This document shows positions 1 through 10,718 of a DNA stretch of 64,000 nt, one piece after another. Source of the DNA: DATAGF01 sp963813355 (lineage in GTDB: Bacteria; Actinomycetota; Thermoleophilia; Miltoncostaeales; Miltoncostaeaceae); assembly GCA_963813355.1 (NCBI GenBank), contig CAWEYS010000013.1:186001-250000 (forward strand), given 5' to 3'. Below the pieces are notes generated by a model, which worked only from the letters and a program-made list of their open reading frames with translations, had not been told where the DNA came from and searched no databases. A program made the position numbers and the translations under genes. How positions within the stretch are numbered: the stretch's first letter is position 1; the number at the start of each line of letters is the position of its first letter.

Positions 1-586
1 AGCCGAAGTCCGGCCACGACGCCGGCGCCGTGAGCCGCTCCATCATCAGGTCCACGTCGGCCACCGGGACCGGCTCGTAGGTCTTCCAGACGCGCCGGCC
101 GGGCGGGGCAGAGGGGGGCGTGAGCACCCCGACCTTGGCGTGGGCCATCCGCCGCTCGGGGCGGTGGGCCTCCCGCTCGGAGGCGCTCTCGAAGACGATC
201 CCCCAGCCGCGCCGCGCCGGGTCGGCGTAGCCGCCGGAGAACCACGGGCCGAGGAGCCGGTCTCCGCCCTCGAGGAGGTCCTCCCGCGTGAGCCGCCCGC
301 GGCCTCCGTCCCGGCGGAAGCGCCGCCGCCGGTAGGCGCGGTGGAACGCCCGCAGGTCCGTCAGGTGCAGCCTCCGGCCGCCGAGCCGGCTCCAGCGGGT
401 GGTGAGGACGCAGAAGGCCAGGCGCAGGTCGTCAACGTGGCGCTCCGCCTCCGGGCGCGCGTAGTAGGCGGCGTTGAGGAAGTCCGTGACCCAGGGCGCG
501 GCGTCCGGGGCCGCCATCGACGTCCCCGCCATCCGCGCGAAGCGCACGGCCCGGGCGATCGGGCCCGGACCGCCCGGCCCGCTCAC
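1..586 (-). CDS. Hypothetical protein, 3' end outside window
   Basis: This open frame runs off the left edge, so only the first 195 codons are visible. It starts with GTG at 586-584, which overlaps the TGA of the upstream acetyltransferase as GTGA, so the two are probably translationally coupled. The protein is rich in Arg, Trp and aromatic residues, has no signal peptide or membrane segment, and contains runs such as PWVTDFLNAAYYARP and LLGPWFSGGYADPARRGWGI. I do not recognise the family. Coding is supported by continuous GC-biased third positions and by the coupled start. No function is proposed. Confidence 0.6.
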   Translation of the reverse strand, partial: MSGPGGPGPIARAVRFARMAGTSMAAPDAAPWVTDFLNAAYYARPEAERHVDDLRLAFCVLTTRWSRLGGRRLHLTDLRAFHRAYRRRRFRRDGGRGRLTREDLLEGGDRLLGPWFSGGYADPARRGWGIVFESASEREAHRPERRMAHAKVGVLTPPSAPPGRRVWKTYEPVPVADVDLMMERLTAPASWPDFG

Positions 587-987
587 CGCCGTGCGCGGAT
601 GAACGCGGTGAGCCCGTACGAGGTCACGGGCACCATGCCGAGCTTGCGGTAGAAGCCCTCGGCGCCGCGCTCGGCCACGAGCACCTGGTGGTGGAAGCGG
701 TCGATCGGGTAGTGGTCCATGAGCGCCTCGGCCAGCGTCCGCCCGATGCCCTGGCGCTGGCGGTCGGGCGCCACCAGGATGTCGGCGATGTAGACGGCGA
801 AGGCCTCGTCGGACATCGCCCGGGCGAAGCCCACGACCCGCTCCTCCTCGAGCGCCACGACCGAGTAGGAGGACGCCTCGATGGCCGTCCGCAGCCGGTC
901 GGGATCGCCCGCGTGGGTCCACCCGTGGGCCTGGTAAAGGCCGACGATCTCGGCGAAGTGCTCGCCCAGGATCGCCTGCCGGATCAC
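583..987 (-). CDS. GNAT-family N-acetyltransferase
   Basis: A 134-residue single-domain acetyl-CoA-dependent N-acetyltransferase. The acetyl-CoA pyrophosphate loop is visible near residues 81-86 as RQGIGR, preceded by the usual beta strand (VYIADILVAPDRQ), and the C-terminal part (EGFYRKLGMVPVTSYGL) matches the last GNAT strand and helix. GTG at 987-985 is chosen because the family normally begins with a strand like MIRQAILGEHF; no Shine-Dalgarno sequence is seen. It is divergent from leuS and overlaps the next gene by four bases. The substrate cannot be predicted. Confidence 0.8.
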   Translation of the reverse strand: MIRQAILGEHFAEIVGLYQAHGWTHAGDPDRLRTAIEASSYSVVALEEERVVGFARAMSDEAFAVYIADILVAPDRQRQGIGRTLAEALMDHYPIDRFHHQVLVAERGAEGFYRKLGMVPVTSYGLTAFIRARR

Positions 988-1034
988 GATGGGGGGGCGT
1001 GTGGTGGTCAGCGGGTCGTCCAGGGGGGGTGTGC

Positions 1035-1040
1035 GATACT
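1035..1040 (+). promoter_or_regulatory. -10 element of leuS (leaderless type)
   Basis: GATACT ends 7 bases before the GTG at 1048. There is no Shine-Dalgarno sequence between them, so transcription probably starts at or next to the start codon. Confidence 0.5.
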
Positions 1041-1047
1041 CGCCGGC

Positions 1048-3580
1048 GTGTCGGCGCCTGCCCGAATGCTGCCGGAACGGTACGACCCTGCGCCCGTGGA
1101 GTCCAAGTGGCAGGGGGTCTGGGAGCGCGAGCGCGCCTTCCACGCCGAGCCGCTCTCGCGCGACGGCGAGCGGCCCGCGCTGCCCGCGCGGCCGAAGGCG
1201 TACGTGCTGGAGATGCTCCCGTATCCGTCGGGCGAGATCCACATCGGTCACGTGAAGAACTACACGATGGGCGACGTCGTGGCGCACTTCCGGCGCCGCA
1301 ACGGCGCCGCGGTCTTCCACCCGATGGGGTACGACTCCTTCGGCCTCCCGGCCGAGAACGCCGCCATCCGCACCGGCGAGCCGCCGGCGCGGCTGATCGC
1401 CGAGAACATCGCCCGCATCCGCGAGCAGATGCGGCGGCTGGGGGTCTCGGTGGACTGGGAGACCGAGATCGCCACCAGCGACCCGGACTACTACCGCTGG
1501 ACCCAGTGGATCTTCCTGCGCCTGCTCGAGCGGGGCCTGGCCGAGCGCCGCGAGGCGGCGGTCAACTGGTGCCCGGTCGACCAGACCGTGCTGGCCAACG
1601 AGCAGGTCATCGACGGGCACTGCGAGCGCTGCGGGGCCGAGGTGGAGCTGCGCCAGCTCACCCAGTGGTTCTTCCGCATCACCGAGTACGCCCAGCGCCT
1701 GCTCGACGACATGGACGAGCTGATCGACTGGCCCGAGCGGGTGCTGACCCAGCAGCGCAACTGGATCGGCCGCTCCGAGGGGGCCCGCGTGGTCTTCCGG
1801 GTGCAGGACGAGGACGAGGAGATCCCGGTCTTCACGACCCGCCCGGACACCCTCTTCGGGGCGACCTTCTTCGTGCTGGCCCCCGAGCACCCGCTGGTCG
1901 GACGCCTGGTCGAGGGCCGCCCGGAGGAGGCGGCCGTGCGCGCCTACACGGCGGCGGCGGCGCGCGAGAGCGCCGCCGAGCGCGGCGACACCGAGGGCGC
2001 CAAGACCGGCGTCTTCACCGGGCGGTACGTCGTCAACCCGGTCAACGGCGAGCCGCTGCCGGTCTGGGTGGCCGACTACGTGCTGATGGACTACGGGACC
2101 GGCGCGCTCATGGCGGTCCCGGCGCACGACGAGCGCGACCTCGCCTTCGCGCGCGCCCACGGGCTCCCGGTGCGGCGCGTGATCGCGCCCGAGGGCGTCG
2201 CCCCGGACGCGCCGGTGGAGGAGGCCGAGCCGGGGGCCGGGCGGCTGGTGAGCTCGGGGTTCCTCGACGGCCTGGAGGTCGACGAGGCCAAGCGGGCCGT
2301 GAGCGCGTGGCTCGAGGAGCGGGGCCTCGGCGAGGCGACCGTCGGCTACCGCCTGCGGGACTGGCTGATCTCGCGCCAGCGCTACTGGGGCGCGCCGATC
2401 CCGGTGATCCACTGCCCCGACCACGGCGTCGTGCCCGGTGCCCGACGACCAGCTCCCGGTGCTGCTGCCGCCGGTCGACGACTACGCGCCCCGGGGGCGC
2501 AGCCCGCTCGCCGCGCGGGCGGACTTCGTCGAGGTCGAGTGCCCGGTCTGCGGCGGCCCGGCGCGGCGCGAGACCGACACCATGGACACGTTCGTCAACT
2601 CGTCCTGGTACTTCCTTCGCTACACGGCGCCCCACCTGGCGTCGGCCCCGTTCGGGCGCGAGGTCGTCAACTACTGGCTGCCGGTCAACCAGTACATCGG
2701 CGGCATCGAGCACGCGATCCTGCACCTGCTGTATGCGCGCTTCGTCGTCAAGGTGCTGCACGACGCGGGCCTGCTCGCGGCCAACGAGCCGTTCGCGCGC
2801 CTGTTCACGCAGGGGATGATCTACCGCGACGGCGCGAAGATGAGCAAGAGCAAGGGCAACGTGGTCGCGCCGGACGAGTACGTCGAGCGCTACGGCGCCG
2901 ACACCCTGCGGCTCTACGTGCTCTTCATGGGGCCGGCCGCCGACGACGCCGAGTGGAGCGACCGCGGCGTCGAGGGCATGCGGCGCTTCCTCGACCGTCT
3001 CTGGCGGCTGGTGGGCGGCCTCGACCCGGGCCCGCCGATCGACCGGCCCTCGCTCGCCTCGCTGGAGGGCGATGACCAGGCGCTCGAGCTCGTCCGCAAG
3101 GCCGAGGCCACGGTGGCCAAGGTGACGGCCGACATCGGCGAGCGCTTCTCGTTCCACACCGCGATCTCCGCGATCCAGGAGCTGGTCAACCTCGGCACGA
3201 AGGGGGTCTCCGAGGGCACGATCGAGACCGACCGGGCGCGCGAGGCGCTCCGCTACGCGGCGCAGACGGCGGTGTCGCTCCTCTTCCCGTTCGCCCCCCA
3301 CGTGTCCTGCGAGCTGTGGGAGGCCCTGGGCGGGGACATGCTGTGGCGCCGGCCCTGGCCGGCGGCCGACCCGGCGTTCCTCGAGCGCGACACCGTGACC
3401 GTCGTCGTCCAGGTGGACGGCAAGCTGCGCGAGCGGCTCGAGGTGCCGGTGGGCCTGTCCGAGGAGGAGCTGGCCGCGCGGGTCCGCGACCTGCCCCGCG
3501 TGGCGGCGGCCGTCGACGGGCGGGAGGTGGTGCGTGAGGTGGTCGTCCCCGACCGGCTGGTGAACCTGGTCCTGAGGTAG
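1048..3580 (+). CDS. leuS: Leucyl-tRNA synthetase, with one frame break near 2437
   Basis: Class I aminoacyl-tRNA synthetase that charges tRNA-Leu in the cytoplasm. The HIGH signature is at about residues 65-68 (GEIHIGHVKNY) and KMSKS at about 597-601 (KMSKSKGNVV). The editing domain lies between them and the anticodon-binding domain follows. The total of about 844 codons is normal for the family. The frame breaks at about 2435-2440: reading continues in the next frame after HGVVP with PDDQLPVLLPP, which requires removing one G from CCCGGTG. The gene is essential, so a sequence error is more likely than a pseudogene. GTG 1048 is preferred because of its -10 element; ATG 1066 is an alternative. 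Confidence 0.95.
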
Positions 3581-3661
3581 GGCGCACCCGGGCGCGCCGG
3601 CCGGCGCGCATCCGTGCGCCCCCCGTCACGCCCGCGGCGCCGCACGCGCGCGGCCCGCTCC

Positions 3662-3667
3662 TAGCCT
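3662..3667 (+). promoter_or_regulatory. -10 element of comEA (leaderless type)
   Basis: TAGCCT ends 6 bases before the ATG at 3674, with no ribosome binding site between them. It has the same layout as many other starts in this window. Confidence 0.5.
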
Positions 3668-3673
3668 CCGTCC

Positions 3674-4282
3674 ATGGATCGGCTCCTGCCCTGGCTGCGC
3701 CGCTCCGGCTGGGCGTACGTCCTGGCCGCCGTCGCGCTCGCGCTGGTGGCGTGGCGGCTCGGGCCGGGGTCGGGGGGTGGGGGAGGCCAGCCCTCGGCGG
3801 AGGCCGGGGCGGCCACCGCGCCCGCAGGGGTCGTCGACGCGCCCGCGCCGCGGGCGCTCGTCCACGTCGCCGGCGAGGTGCGGCGCCCGGGCGTCTACCG
3901 GGTCGGGGCGGGCGCGCGGGCGATCGAGGCGATCCGGCGCGCCGGCGGGCCGACCCGGCGGGCCGACCTCTCGGCGCTCAACCTGGCGGCGCCCCTGCAG
4001 GACGGCCAGCAGGTGCTGATCCCCTCCCGGGCGCCGCGCGGCGGCGGAGACGCGTCGGGCGTGGCCGCCGCGGGCGCCGCCGGCGCGGCGGGGCCGATCA
4101 GCCTGTCGTCGGCCACCGAGGAGGACCTCGACCGGCTCGACGGGATCGGGCCGACGCTCGCGGCGCGCATCGTCGAGTGGCGCCGGGCGCACGGGGGCTT
4201 CGCCTCGGTCGAGCAGCTGCTCGACGTCCCGGGCATCGGGCCGGCGCGCCTCGAGGCGGTGCGGGCGCAGGTCACGCCGTGA
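3674..4282 (+). CDS. comEA: ComEA-like DNA-uptake protein
   Basis: A membrane-anchored DNA receptor of the competence/uptake machinery, 202 residues. An N-terminal membrane segment (about residues 12-31, GWAYVLAAVALALVAWRLG) is followed by a Gly/Ala linker, an SLBB domain (about 55-115, with LVHVAGEVRRPGVYRV) and a C-terminal helix-hairpin-helix pair (about 135-200, with LDGIGPTLAARIVEWR and VPGIGPARLEAVR) that binds double-stranded DNA. Its usual partner comEC is not adjacent but 4 kb downstream, beyond an ftsH-containing block. The stop TGA overlaps a GTG that is in frame with ftsH. Confidence 0.92.
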   Translation: MDRLLPWLRRSGWAYVLAAVALALVAWRLGPGSGGGGGQPSAEAGAATAPAGVVDAPAPRALVHVAGEVRRPGVYRVGAGARAIEAIRRAGGPTRRADLSALNLAAPLQDGQQVLIPSRAPRGGGDASGVAAAGAAGAAGPISLSSATEEDLDRLDGIGPTLAARIVEWRRAHGGFASVEQLLDVPGIGPARLEAVRAQVTP

Positions 4283-4336
4283 GCGCCGCCACGGCTCCCC
4301 GACCCATGGGGGAGGCCACGGCGGGGTGGAGTGTTC

Positions 4337-4342
4337 TAACAT
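4337..4342 (+). promoter_or_regulatory. Possible -10 element upstream of ftsH
   Basis: TAACAT lies about 57 bases before the proposed ftsH start. Unlike most -10 elements in the window it is not followed directly by a start codon, so a short untranslated leader with the AAGGGGG ribosome-binding sequence at 4387-4393 is implied. Confidence 0.35.
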
Positions 4343-4398
4343 CGACGCACGGCGGGCGGCGAAGAGGATCGCCCTCGGGGCCCCGGAAGGGGGCGGAC

Positions 4399-6336
<1,938 letters not shown>

Positions 6337-6349
6337 GCGGGGCGGCCGC

Positions 6350-7198
6350 GTGTCCGGCCGGCCGGGCCGCGACCCGTGGACGGGCGGGGCGGCGTACGAC
6401 GCCTACATGGGGCGCTGGAGCCGGCCGGTGGCGGCGCAGTTCGTGCGGTGGCTCGGCGTGGCCCCCGGCGGCTGGTGGATCGACGTCGGCTGCGGGACCG
6501 GCTCCCTCACGGCCGAGGTGCTGGCGGCCGGCGACCCCGCGGGGGTGACCGGCGTCGACCCCTCGCCCGAGCAGATCGCCCGCGCGCGGGCGAGCGTGGT
6601 CGACCGGCGGGCCCGGTTCGAGGTGGGCGACGTGGAGGCACCGCTCCTCCGCGGGGCGAGCGCGGACGCGGTCGTCTCCGGGCTCGTCCTGAACTTCCTC
6701 CCCGATCCGGCGACGTCCCTCGCCCGGATGGCCGCCCTCTCCCGGCCCGGCGGGGTGGTCGCGGGCTACGTGTGGGACTACGCCGGCGACATGGGCATGC
6801 TCCGGGCCTTCTGGGGGGCGGCCGTGGCCCTCGACCCCGCCGCGGCCGAGCTCGACGAGGCGCGGCGATTCCCGGACGCCCACCCCGAGGGCCTCGGGGC
6901 CATGTTCCGCTCGGCCGGCCTGGTCGCCGTCGAGACGCGACCGATCGAGATCACGATGGACTTCTCCGACTTCGACGACCTCTGGCGGCCGTTCCTCGGC
7001 GGCCAGGGCCCGGCTCCGGGCTATGCCGCATCGCTCGACGACGGCGCCCGGCGGCGGCTGCGCGAACGCCTCGAGCGCGAGCTCACGAGGCCAGGCATCC
7101 CCGGCATCCGGCTGAGCGCGCGCGCGTGGGCGGCGCGGGGCCGGACTCCGGCGCCGCCCGCCGTCAGCCCGCCTCGCCCCGCGCCCACCCCGGGATGA
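6350..7198 (+). CDS. Class I SAM-dependent methyltransferase
   Basis: A 282-residue soluble methyltransferase of the Methyltransf_11/25 type. The SAM-binding motif I is clear at about residues 45-52 (DVGCGTGS), followed by the acidic strand-2 residue (GVDPSPEQI), motif II (FEVGDVEAPLL) and the motif around LVLNFLPDP. The start GTG is 13 bases after the ftsH stop, behind a G-rich sequence that may act as a ribosome binding site. The 3' end overlaps the convergent NTF2-like gene by 35 bases. The substrate is unknown; small-molecule or quinone-type methyltransferases are both possible. Confidence 0.8.
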   Translation: MSGRPGRDPWTGGAAYDAYMGRWSRPVAAQFVRWLGVAPGGWWIDVGCGTGSLTAEVLAAGDPAGVTGVDPSPEQIARARASVVDRRARFEVGDVEAPLLRGASADAVVSGLVLNFLPDPATSLARMAALSRPGGVVAGYVWDYAGDMGMLRAFWGAAVALDPAAAELDEARRFPDAHPEGLGAMFRSAGLVAVETRPIEITMDFSDFDDLWRPFLGGQGPAPGYAASLDDGARRRLRERLERELTRPGIPGIRLSARAWAARGRTPAPPAVSPPRPAPTPG

Positions 7199-7841
7199 GG
7201 CGGTTGGGCGGCAGCGCGGGGTCGAGCATCTTGCGCGCCTGCTCGGCGCCGGTGACCGGGAGGCCGGCGGGGTCGAGGGCGCCGACCTGGACGAGGATGC
7301 TCGCCTGGTCCCAGTAGATGTGCTCGTGGGTCACCCTGCCGTCGCGCACCCCGACGACGGCGGCGACCGGCACCTCGACGGGCCGCCCGCTCGGCGGCAC
7401 GCCGGGCAGCATGAAGTCCATCTCGATGTCGTGGGTGAAGCTCATGACGAGCTCGTCGACGACCTGCTCGCTCCCGATGGTCCGCGAGACCGGAGCGGCG
7501 GCCGTGTCGGCGGGCCAGCGCGGGATGAAGTGCTGCTCGTAGAAGCGGCGCACCTCGGCCGCGTCGCGGCCGCCGGTCATGACGGCGACGTGGTTGAGGT
7601 ACGGGTCGTCGGTCATGGTCCCCATGGTCCGGTCGATGTCGCGCAGCTCGAACTCGGCCGCCATGTGCTCGTCGAAGACCGCGGCCTCCGCCTCGGCGGC
7701 GCGCCCGGCATAGGCGGCGGCGGCCGCGGCGATCTCGTCGGCGCGGCGCACCGCCTCCGCGGGCGCCATCCCCTCCGTCGCCAGGCCGCAGGTCTCGAGC
7801 AGTGCCCGGGCGCGCTCAGCCCGGCCGCGGTCCTCGGTCAT
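7164..7841 (-). CDS. NTF2/SnoaL-like protein
   Basis: A 225-residue protein whose middle and C-terminal parts resemble the SnoaL-like alpha+beta barrel (VDELVMSFTHDIEMDFMLPG, VAAVVGVRDGRVTHEHIYWDQASILVQVGAL). Such proteins are polyketide cyclases, hydrolases or binding proteins of small molecules. The start ATG at 7841 lies inside the end of the luciferase-domain gene, a 26-base overlap, so the pair is one transcription unit behind the SoxR-like promoter at 8226-8256. The first 70 residues are helical and Ala/Glu-rich. The substrate is unknown. Confidence 0.65.
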   Translation of the reverse strand: MTEDRGRAERARALLETCGLATEGMAPAEAVRRADEIAAAAAAYAGRAAEAEAAVFDEHMAAEFELRDIDRTMGTMTDDPYLNHVAVMTGGRDAAEVRRFYEQHFIPRWPADTAAAPVSRTIGSEQVVDELVMSFTHDIEMDFMLPGVPPSGRPVEVPVAAVVGVRDGRVTHEHIYWDQASILVQVGALDPAGLPVTGAEQARKMLDPALPPNRLIPGWARGEAG

Positions 7842-8193
7842 CGGCGTCTCCAGGTCGTGGGCTCGTGCCGTACCTTGCCACGACTCGGTCGTAGTTCAGC
7901 CGCATCAGCGCGATGACGTCGAGGACGTCGTCGTCGCCCTCGATCCTGCGCGCCGCGGGGCCCGCCCGGCCGGGGAAGACCGGGTGGTGCTCGATGCGCC
8001 CCTGCTCGTGGAGCTCCTGCCAGACGTCCTTGGGGAAGCCGAAGTGGGCCGCGCGGTCGCCGTGCAGGTGCCCGATCTCGCGGCGGCCGACCGTGAAGGC
8101 CAGCTCGCCGCGGTCGCCCTGACCGGCGACGACGCCCGGCCACGAGGTGACCTCGTCGATGATGCGGGTGCTCGGTCGCGTCTCGGTGGTCAT
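7816..8193 (-). CDS. Luciferase-domain (DUF5519-like) protein
   Basis: A 125-residue soluble protein. The core (RREIGHLHGDRAAHFGFPKD, then RIEHHPVFPGRAGPAARRIE) matches the small luciferase-associated or DUF5519-like domain, which has several conserved histidines and no established reaction in bacteria. ATG 8193 is preceded by a strong ribosome binding site (GGAAGGAG, spacing 5). It is the first gene of a two-gene unit with the NTF2-like protein. The 5' region holds a SoxR-like operator, which suggests induction by redox-active compounds. The family call is by recognition of motifs only. Confidence 0.6.
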   Translation of the reverse strand: MTTETRPSTRIIDEVTSWPGVVAGQGDRGELAFTVGRREIGHLHGDRAAHFGFPKDVWQELHEQGRIEHHPVFPGRAGPAARRIEGDDDVLDVIALMRLNYDRVVARYGTSPRPGDADDRGPRPG

Positions 8194-8225
8194 GTCCGCT
8201 CCTTCCATTGTGCGGATCGGAGACG

Positions 8226-8256
8226 AGCGTAGAAGCTCAAGTTGACTTGAGGTCAA
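8226..8256 (-). promoter_or_regulatory. SoxR-like (MerR-family) promoter
   Basis: On the minus strand a -35 TTGACC (8256-8251) and a -10 TACGCT (8231-8226) are separated by 19 bases, the over-long spacing typical of MerR-family promoters. A dyad with perfect 7-base arms, CTCAAGT-TG-ACTTGAG (8236-8251), fills the spacer. The 18 bases 8235-8252 match the enterobacterial SoxR box (CCTCAAGTTAACTTGAGG) at 16 positions. Transcription would run into the luciferase-domain gene. No MerR-family regulator is visible in the window. Confidence 0.65.
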
Positions 8257-8327
8257 GCGACGGCCGCCGGCGCGAAGCCGTGCACGCGTCGACACGCCTG
8301 GGCGGCGATCGGGGAGGGCGCGCCGCC

Positions 8328-8333
8328 TAGCGT
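8328..8333 (+). promoter_or_regulatory. -10 element of comEC (leaderless type)
   Basis: TAGCGT ends 6 bases before the ATG at 8340, with no ribosome binding site between them. Confidence 0.5.
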
Positions 8334-8339
8334 CGCCGG

Positions 8340-10706
8340 ATGGCGGCGGGGAGGGTCCACGGGCGGGCGCCGGCGCTCCTGAGGCTCGCGCCGCACGGCC
8401 TGCTGGCGGCCTTCTGCGCGGGCCTGCTGGCCGCCCTGGCGCGCGGCGCGCCGATCGCCGCCGCGGCGGTCGCGACGGCGCTGGCCGGCATCGCGGCCGC
8501 CGGCTGCGCCGCCCGCGGACGGGCCGGCGGCGCGCTGGTCACGCTCGCGTTGGCCGCCGCACTCGCGGGCTGGGCCTGGGGGAGCGCGCGGCTGGCGGCG
8601 ACCGAGCCGCCCCGGCTCGACCTGCCGGCGCACGTCTCGGGGTCGGTGTTCGTCGACGCCGCTCCGGTGCCGGACGGCCGCGGGGGCCTGCGCGCCCGGG
8701 CGGTCGCCGAGCGGCTGGCGCTGGCGTCCGGCGCCGCGGTCCCGGCCGGGACGCGCCTGCTGCTCGACCTGGAGGACGCCTCCCGGCCGCCGACGCTGGG
8801 GGAGCGCCTGCGCCTGGAGGGCCGGCTGCGACCGGCGGCGGGCGGGTCGGCCCCCGGGTGGTGGCGCCGCTGGCTGGCGCGCCAGGGCATCGCGGCGCGG
8901 CTGGGCCCGTCGAGCATGCGCGGGGACGGCCGGCGGGGCGGCCTCCAGGGCGCCCGCGACGCGTGGCGCCGGTGGGCGGCGGCGAACGCGGGCGCCGGCC
9001 TGTCGGGCGACCGCGGCGCGCTGGTGCGCGGGATGGCGCTCGGGGGCGGGGCGGGGCTGTCCGAGGGGGCCGAGGAGGCGTTCCGCGACGCGGGGCTCTG
9101 GCACCTGCTCGCGGTCTCGGGCCAGAACGTGACCGTGGTGGCCATCGCCGTCCTCGCGCTGCTGCGGGCGCTGGGGCTGCGGCGCCGCCCCGCGGTGGCC
9201 GGCGCGGCCGTGGTGATGGCCGCCTACTGCCTCGCGTGCGAGGGCGGCGCGTCGGTCGCCCGGGCGGGCATCGTCGGCGGGCTGGGCCTGGTCGCCGAGC
9301 TGCGCTCGGCGCCCCGCGAGCGGTGGTACCTGCTGCTGGCGGGCCTCGCGTTGCTGCTGGCCCACCAGCCCCGCGCGATCGGCGATCCCGGTCTGCAGCT
9401 CTCCTTCGCCGCGGTGGTCGGCCTCTTCGCGATCGCGCCGCCGCTGGCGGCGTGGTTCCGCGGCTGGCTGCCGGGGCGGGTCGCGGACCTCGCGGCGATG
9501 GCCGCCGCCGCCGGCCTGGCGACGGCCCCCGTGCTCGTGTGGCAGTTCGGGCGGCTGTCGCTGGCCGGGCTGGCGCTGAACGTCGTCGCCGTGCCGCTGG
9601 CCGCGCCGGTGGTCGTGCTCGCGCTGGCCGGCCTCGCGGCGGGGGCGCTCCTGCCGGCCGCCGGCGTCGCGCTGGCCTGGCTCGCCGGGTTGGGGGCGGC
9701 GGCGCTGCTGGTCGCGGCGCGGGCGGCGGCGGCGATCCCGGGGGCCGCGGTGGACCTGCCGGGCGCGGCCGCGCCCGTCCTCATCCCCCTCGCGGCGGCG
9801 CCGCCCCTGCTCGCCCTCGCGCTCGCCCCCGGGGCGGCCGGCGAACGCGTGCGCCGGCTGCCGTGGGCGGCGATCGGGCTCGCCGGGGCGGCCGTGCTCG
9901 CGGTGGCCTGGGCGCTGCTGCGGCCCGGCCCGCCGCCGCCCTGGCCCGCCGCGCCCGCGCTGACCGCGCTCGACGTCGGCCAGGGCGACGCGATCCTCCT
10001 CCGCAGCCCCGAGGGGTCGGCCGCCCTGTTCGATGCGGGCCCGCCCGGGTCGCCGGCCCCGGTGGCGCGGGCGCTCGCCCGGCTCGGCGTGCGCCGCCTC
10101 GACGCGCTCGTGCTCACGCACGACTCCCTCGACCACGTGGGCGGCGGGGAGGCCGTGCTGGAGCGCGTGGACGTCGGCGTCGTGCTTCACGAGGCTCCGC
10201 CGGCGGACGGCTTCGCGCCCGCGCACCGGCGGGTCACCGATGGCGCGCGCGACAGGGGGATCCCGGTGCGCGAGGCGCGGGCCGGGGCGCTGGTCGCCGT
10301 GGGCCGCTGGCGCGTGAGGGTGCTCTCGCCGGCCCGCGGCCGGCGGCCGGGGGAGGACCCGAACCCGGTCAGCCTGGTGGCGCTGGCCTCGGCCGGCGGG
10401 CTCGACGCGCTGTTGACCGCCGACGCCGAGAGCGACGCCCTGGCGCGGCTGGCGCTGCCGCGGGTGGACGTCCTCAAGGTGTCGCATCACGGCTCCGAGG
10501 ACCCGGGGCTGCCCGCGGTGCTCGACCGCCTGCGGCCCGCGGCCGCGGTCGTCTCGGCGGGGGAGGGGAACCCGTTCGGGCACCCACGCGCCGAGACGCT
10601 CGCGGCGCTGGCCGCCGGCGGGGTCGCGACGTGGCGCACCGACCGGTCGGGCGACGTCACCGTGACGGCCTCGGGCGCGGGCGTGGCCGTCGCCGCGAGC
10701 CGCTAA
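8340..10706 (+). CDS. comEC: ComEC/Rec2 DNA-uptake channel
   Basis: A 788-residue polytopic membrane protein that moves single-stranded DNA into the cell. Order of parts: two N-terminal membrane segments, an OB-like DUF4131 region (about 70-200), the competence domain with many membrane segments (about 220-520; WHLLAVSGQNVTVVA is the family signature), and a C-terminal metallo-beta-lactamase domain (about 540-780) with LDVGQGDA and LTHDSLDHVGG. All three domains of full-length ComEC are present. It follows a leaderless-type promoter and precedes holA by 12 bases. With comEA it suggests natural competence; pilus genes are not in the window. Confidence 0.93.
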   Translation: MAAGRVHGRAPALLRLAPHGLLAAFCAGLLAALARGAPIAAAAVATALAGIAAAGCAARGRAGGALVTLALAAALAGWAWGSARLAATEPPRLDLPAHVSGSVFVDAAPVPDGRGGLRARAVAERLALASGAAVPAGTRLLLDLEDASRPPTLGERLRLEGRLRPAAGGSAPGWWRRWLARQGIAARLGPSSMRGDGRRGGLQGARDAWRRWAAANAGAGLSGDRGALVRGMALGGGAGLSEGAEEAFRDAGLWHLLAVSGQNVTVVAIAVLALLRALGLRRRPAVAGAAVVMAAYCLACEGGASVARAGIVGGLGLVAELRSAPRERWYLLLAGLALLLAHQPRAIGDPGLQLSFAAVVGLFAIAPPLAAWFRGWLPGRVADLAAMAAAAGLATAPVLVWQFGRLSLAGLALNVVAVPLAAPVVVLALAGLAAGALLPAAGVALAWLAGLGAAALLVAARAAAAIPGAAVDLPGAAAPVLIPLAAAPPLLALALAPGAAGERVRRLPWAAIGLAGAAVLAVAWALLRPGPPPPWPAAPALTALDVGQGDAILLRSPEGSAALFDAGPPGSPAPVARALARLGVRRLDALVLTHDSLDHVGGGEAVLERVDVGVVLHEAPPADGFAPAHRRVTDGARDRGIPVREARAGALVAVGRWRVRVLSPARGRRPGEDPNPVSLVALASAGGLDALLTADAESDALARLALPRVDVLKVSHHGSEDPGLPAVLDRLRPAAAVVSAGEGNPFGHPRAETLAALAAGGVATWRTDRSGDVTVTASGAGVAVAASR

Positions 10707-10709
10707 CCT
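10704..10709 (+). promoter_or_regulatory. -10 element of holA, overlapping the comEC stop
   Basis: TAACCT includes the TAA stop codon of comEC and ends 9 bases before the holA ATG. It would allow holA to be transcribed separately from comEC. Confidence 0.45.
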
Positions 10710-10718
10710 CACCCGCTC

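Noticed and set aside
583..2424. Long open frame of more than 600 codons on the minus strand opposite leuS
   Set aside because: Only its last 134 codons (the acetyltransferase) show family motifs. The rest is the GC-driven shadow of leuS, rich in Arg, Gly and His, with no domain.
2430..2445. Programmed frameshift in leuS
   Set aside because: There is no slippery heptamer or following pseudoknot-like structure, and removal of a single G restores the family sequence exactly. A sequence error is simpler.
7164..7198. Overlap of the methyltransferase and NTF2-like genes as evidence of a wrong annotation
   Set aside because: Both proteins keep their family character up to near their ends. Convergent overlaps of this size also occur at sulfatase/DedA-like, so the overlap was accepted.
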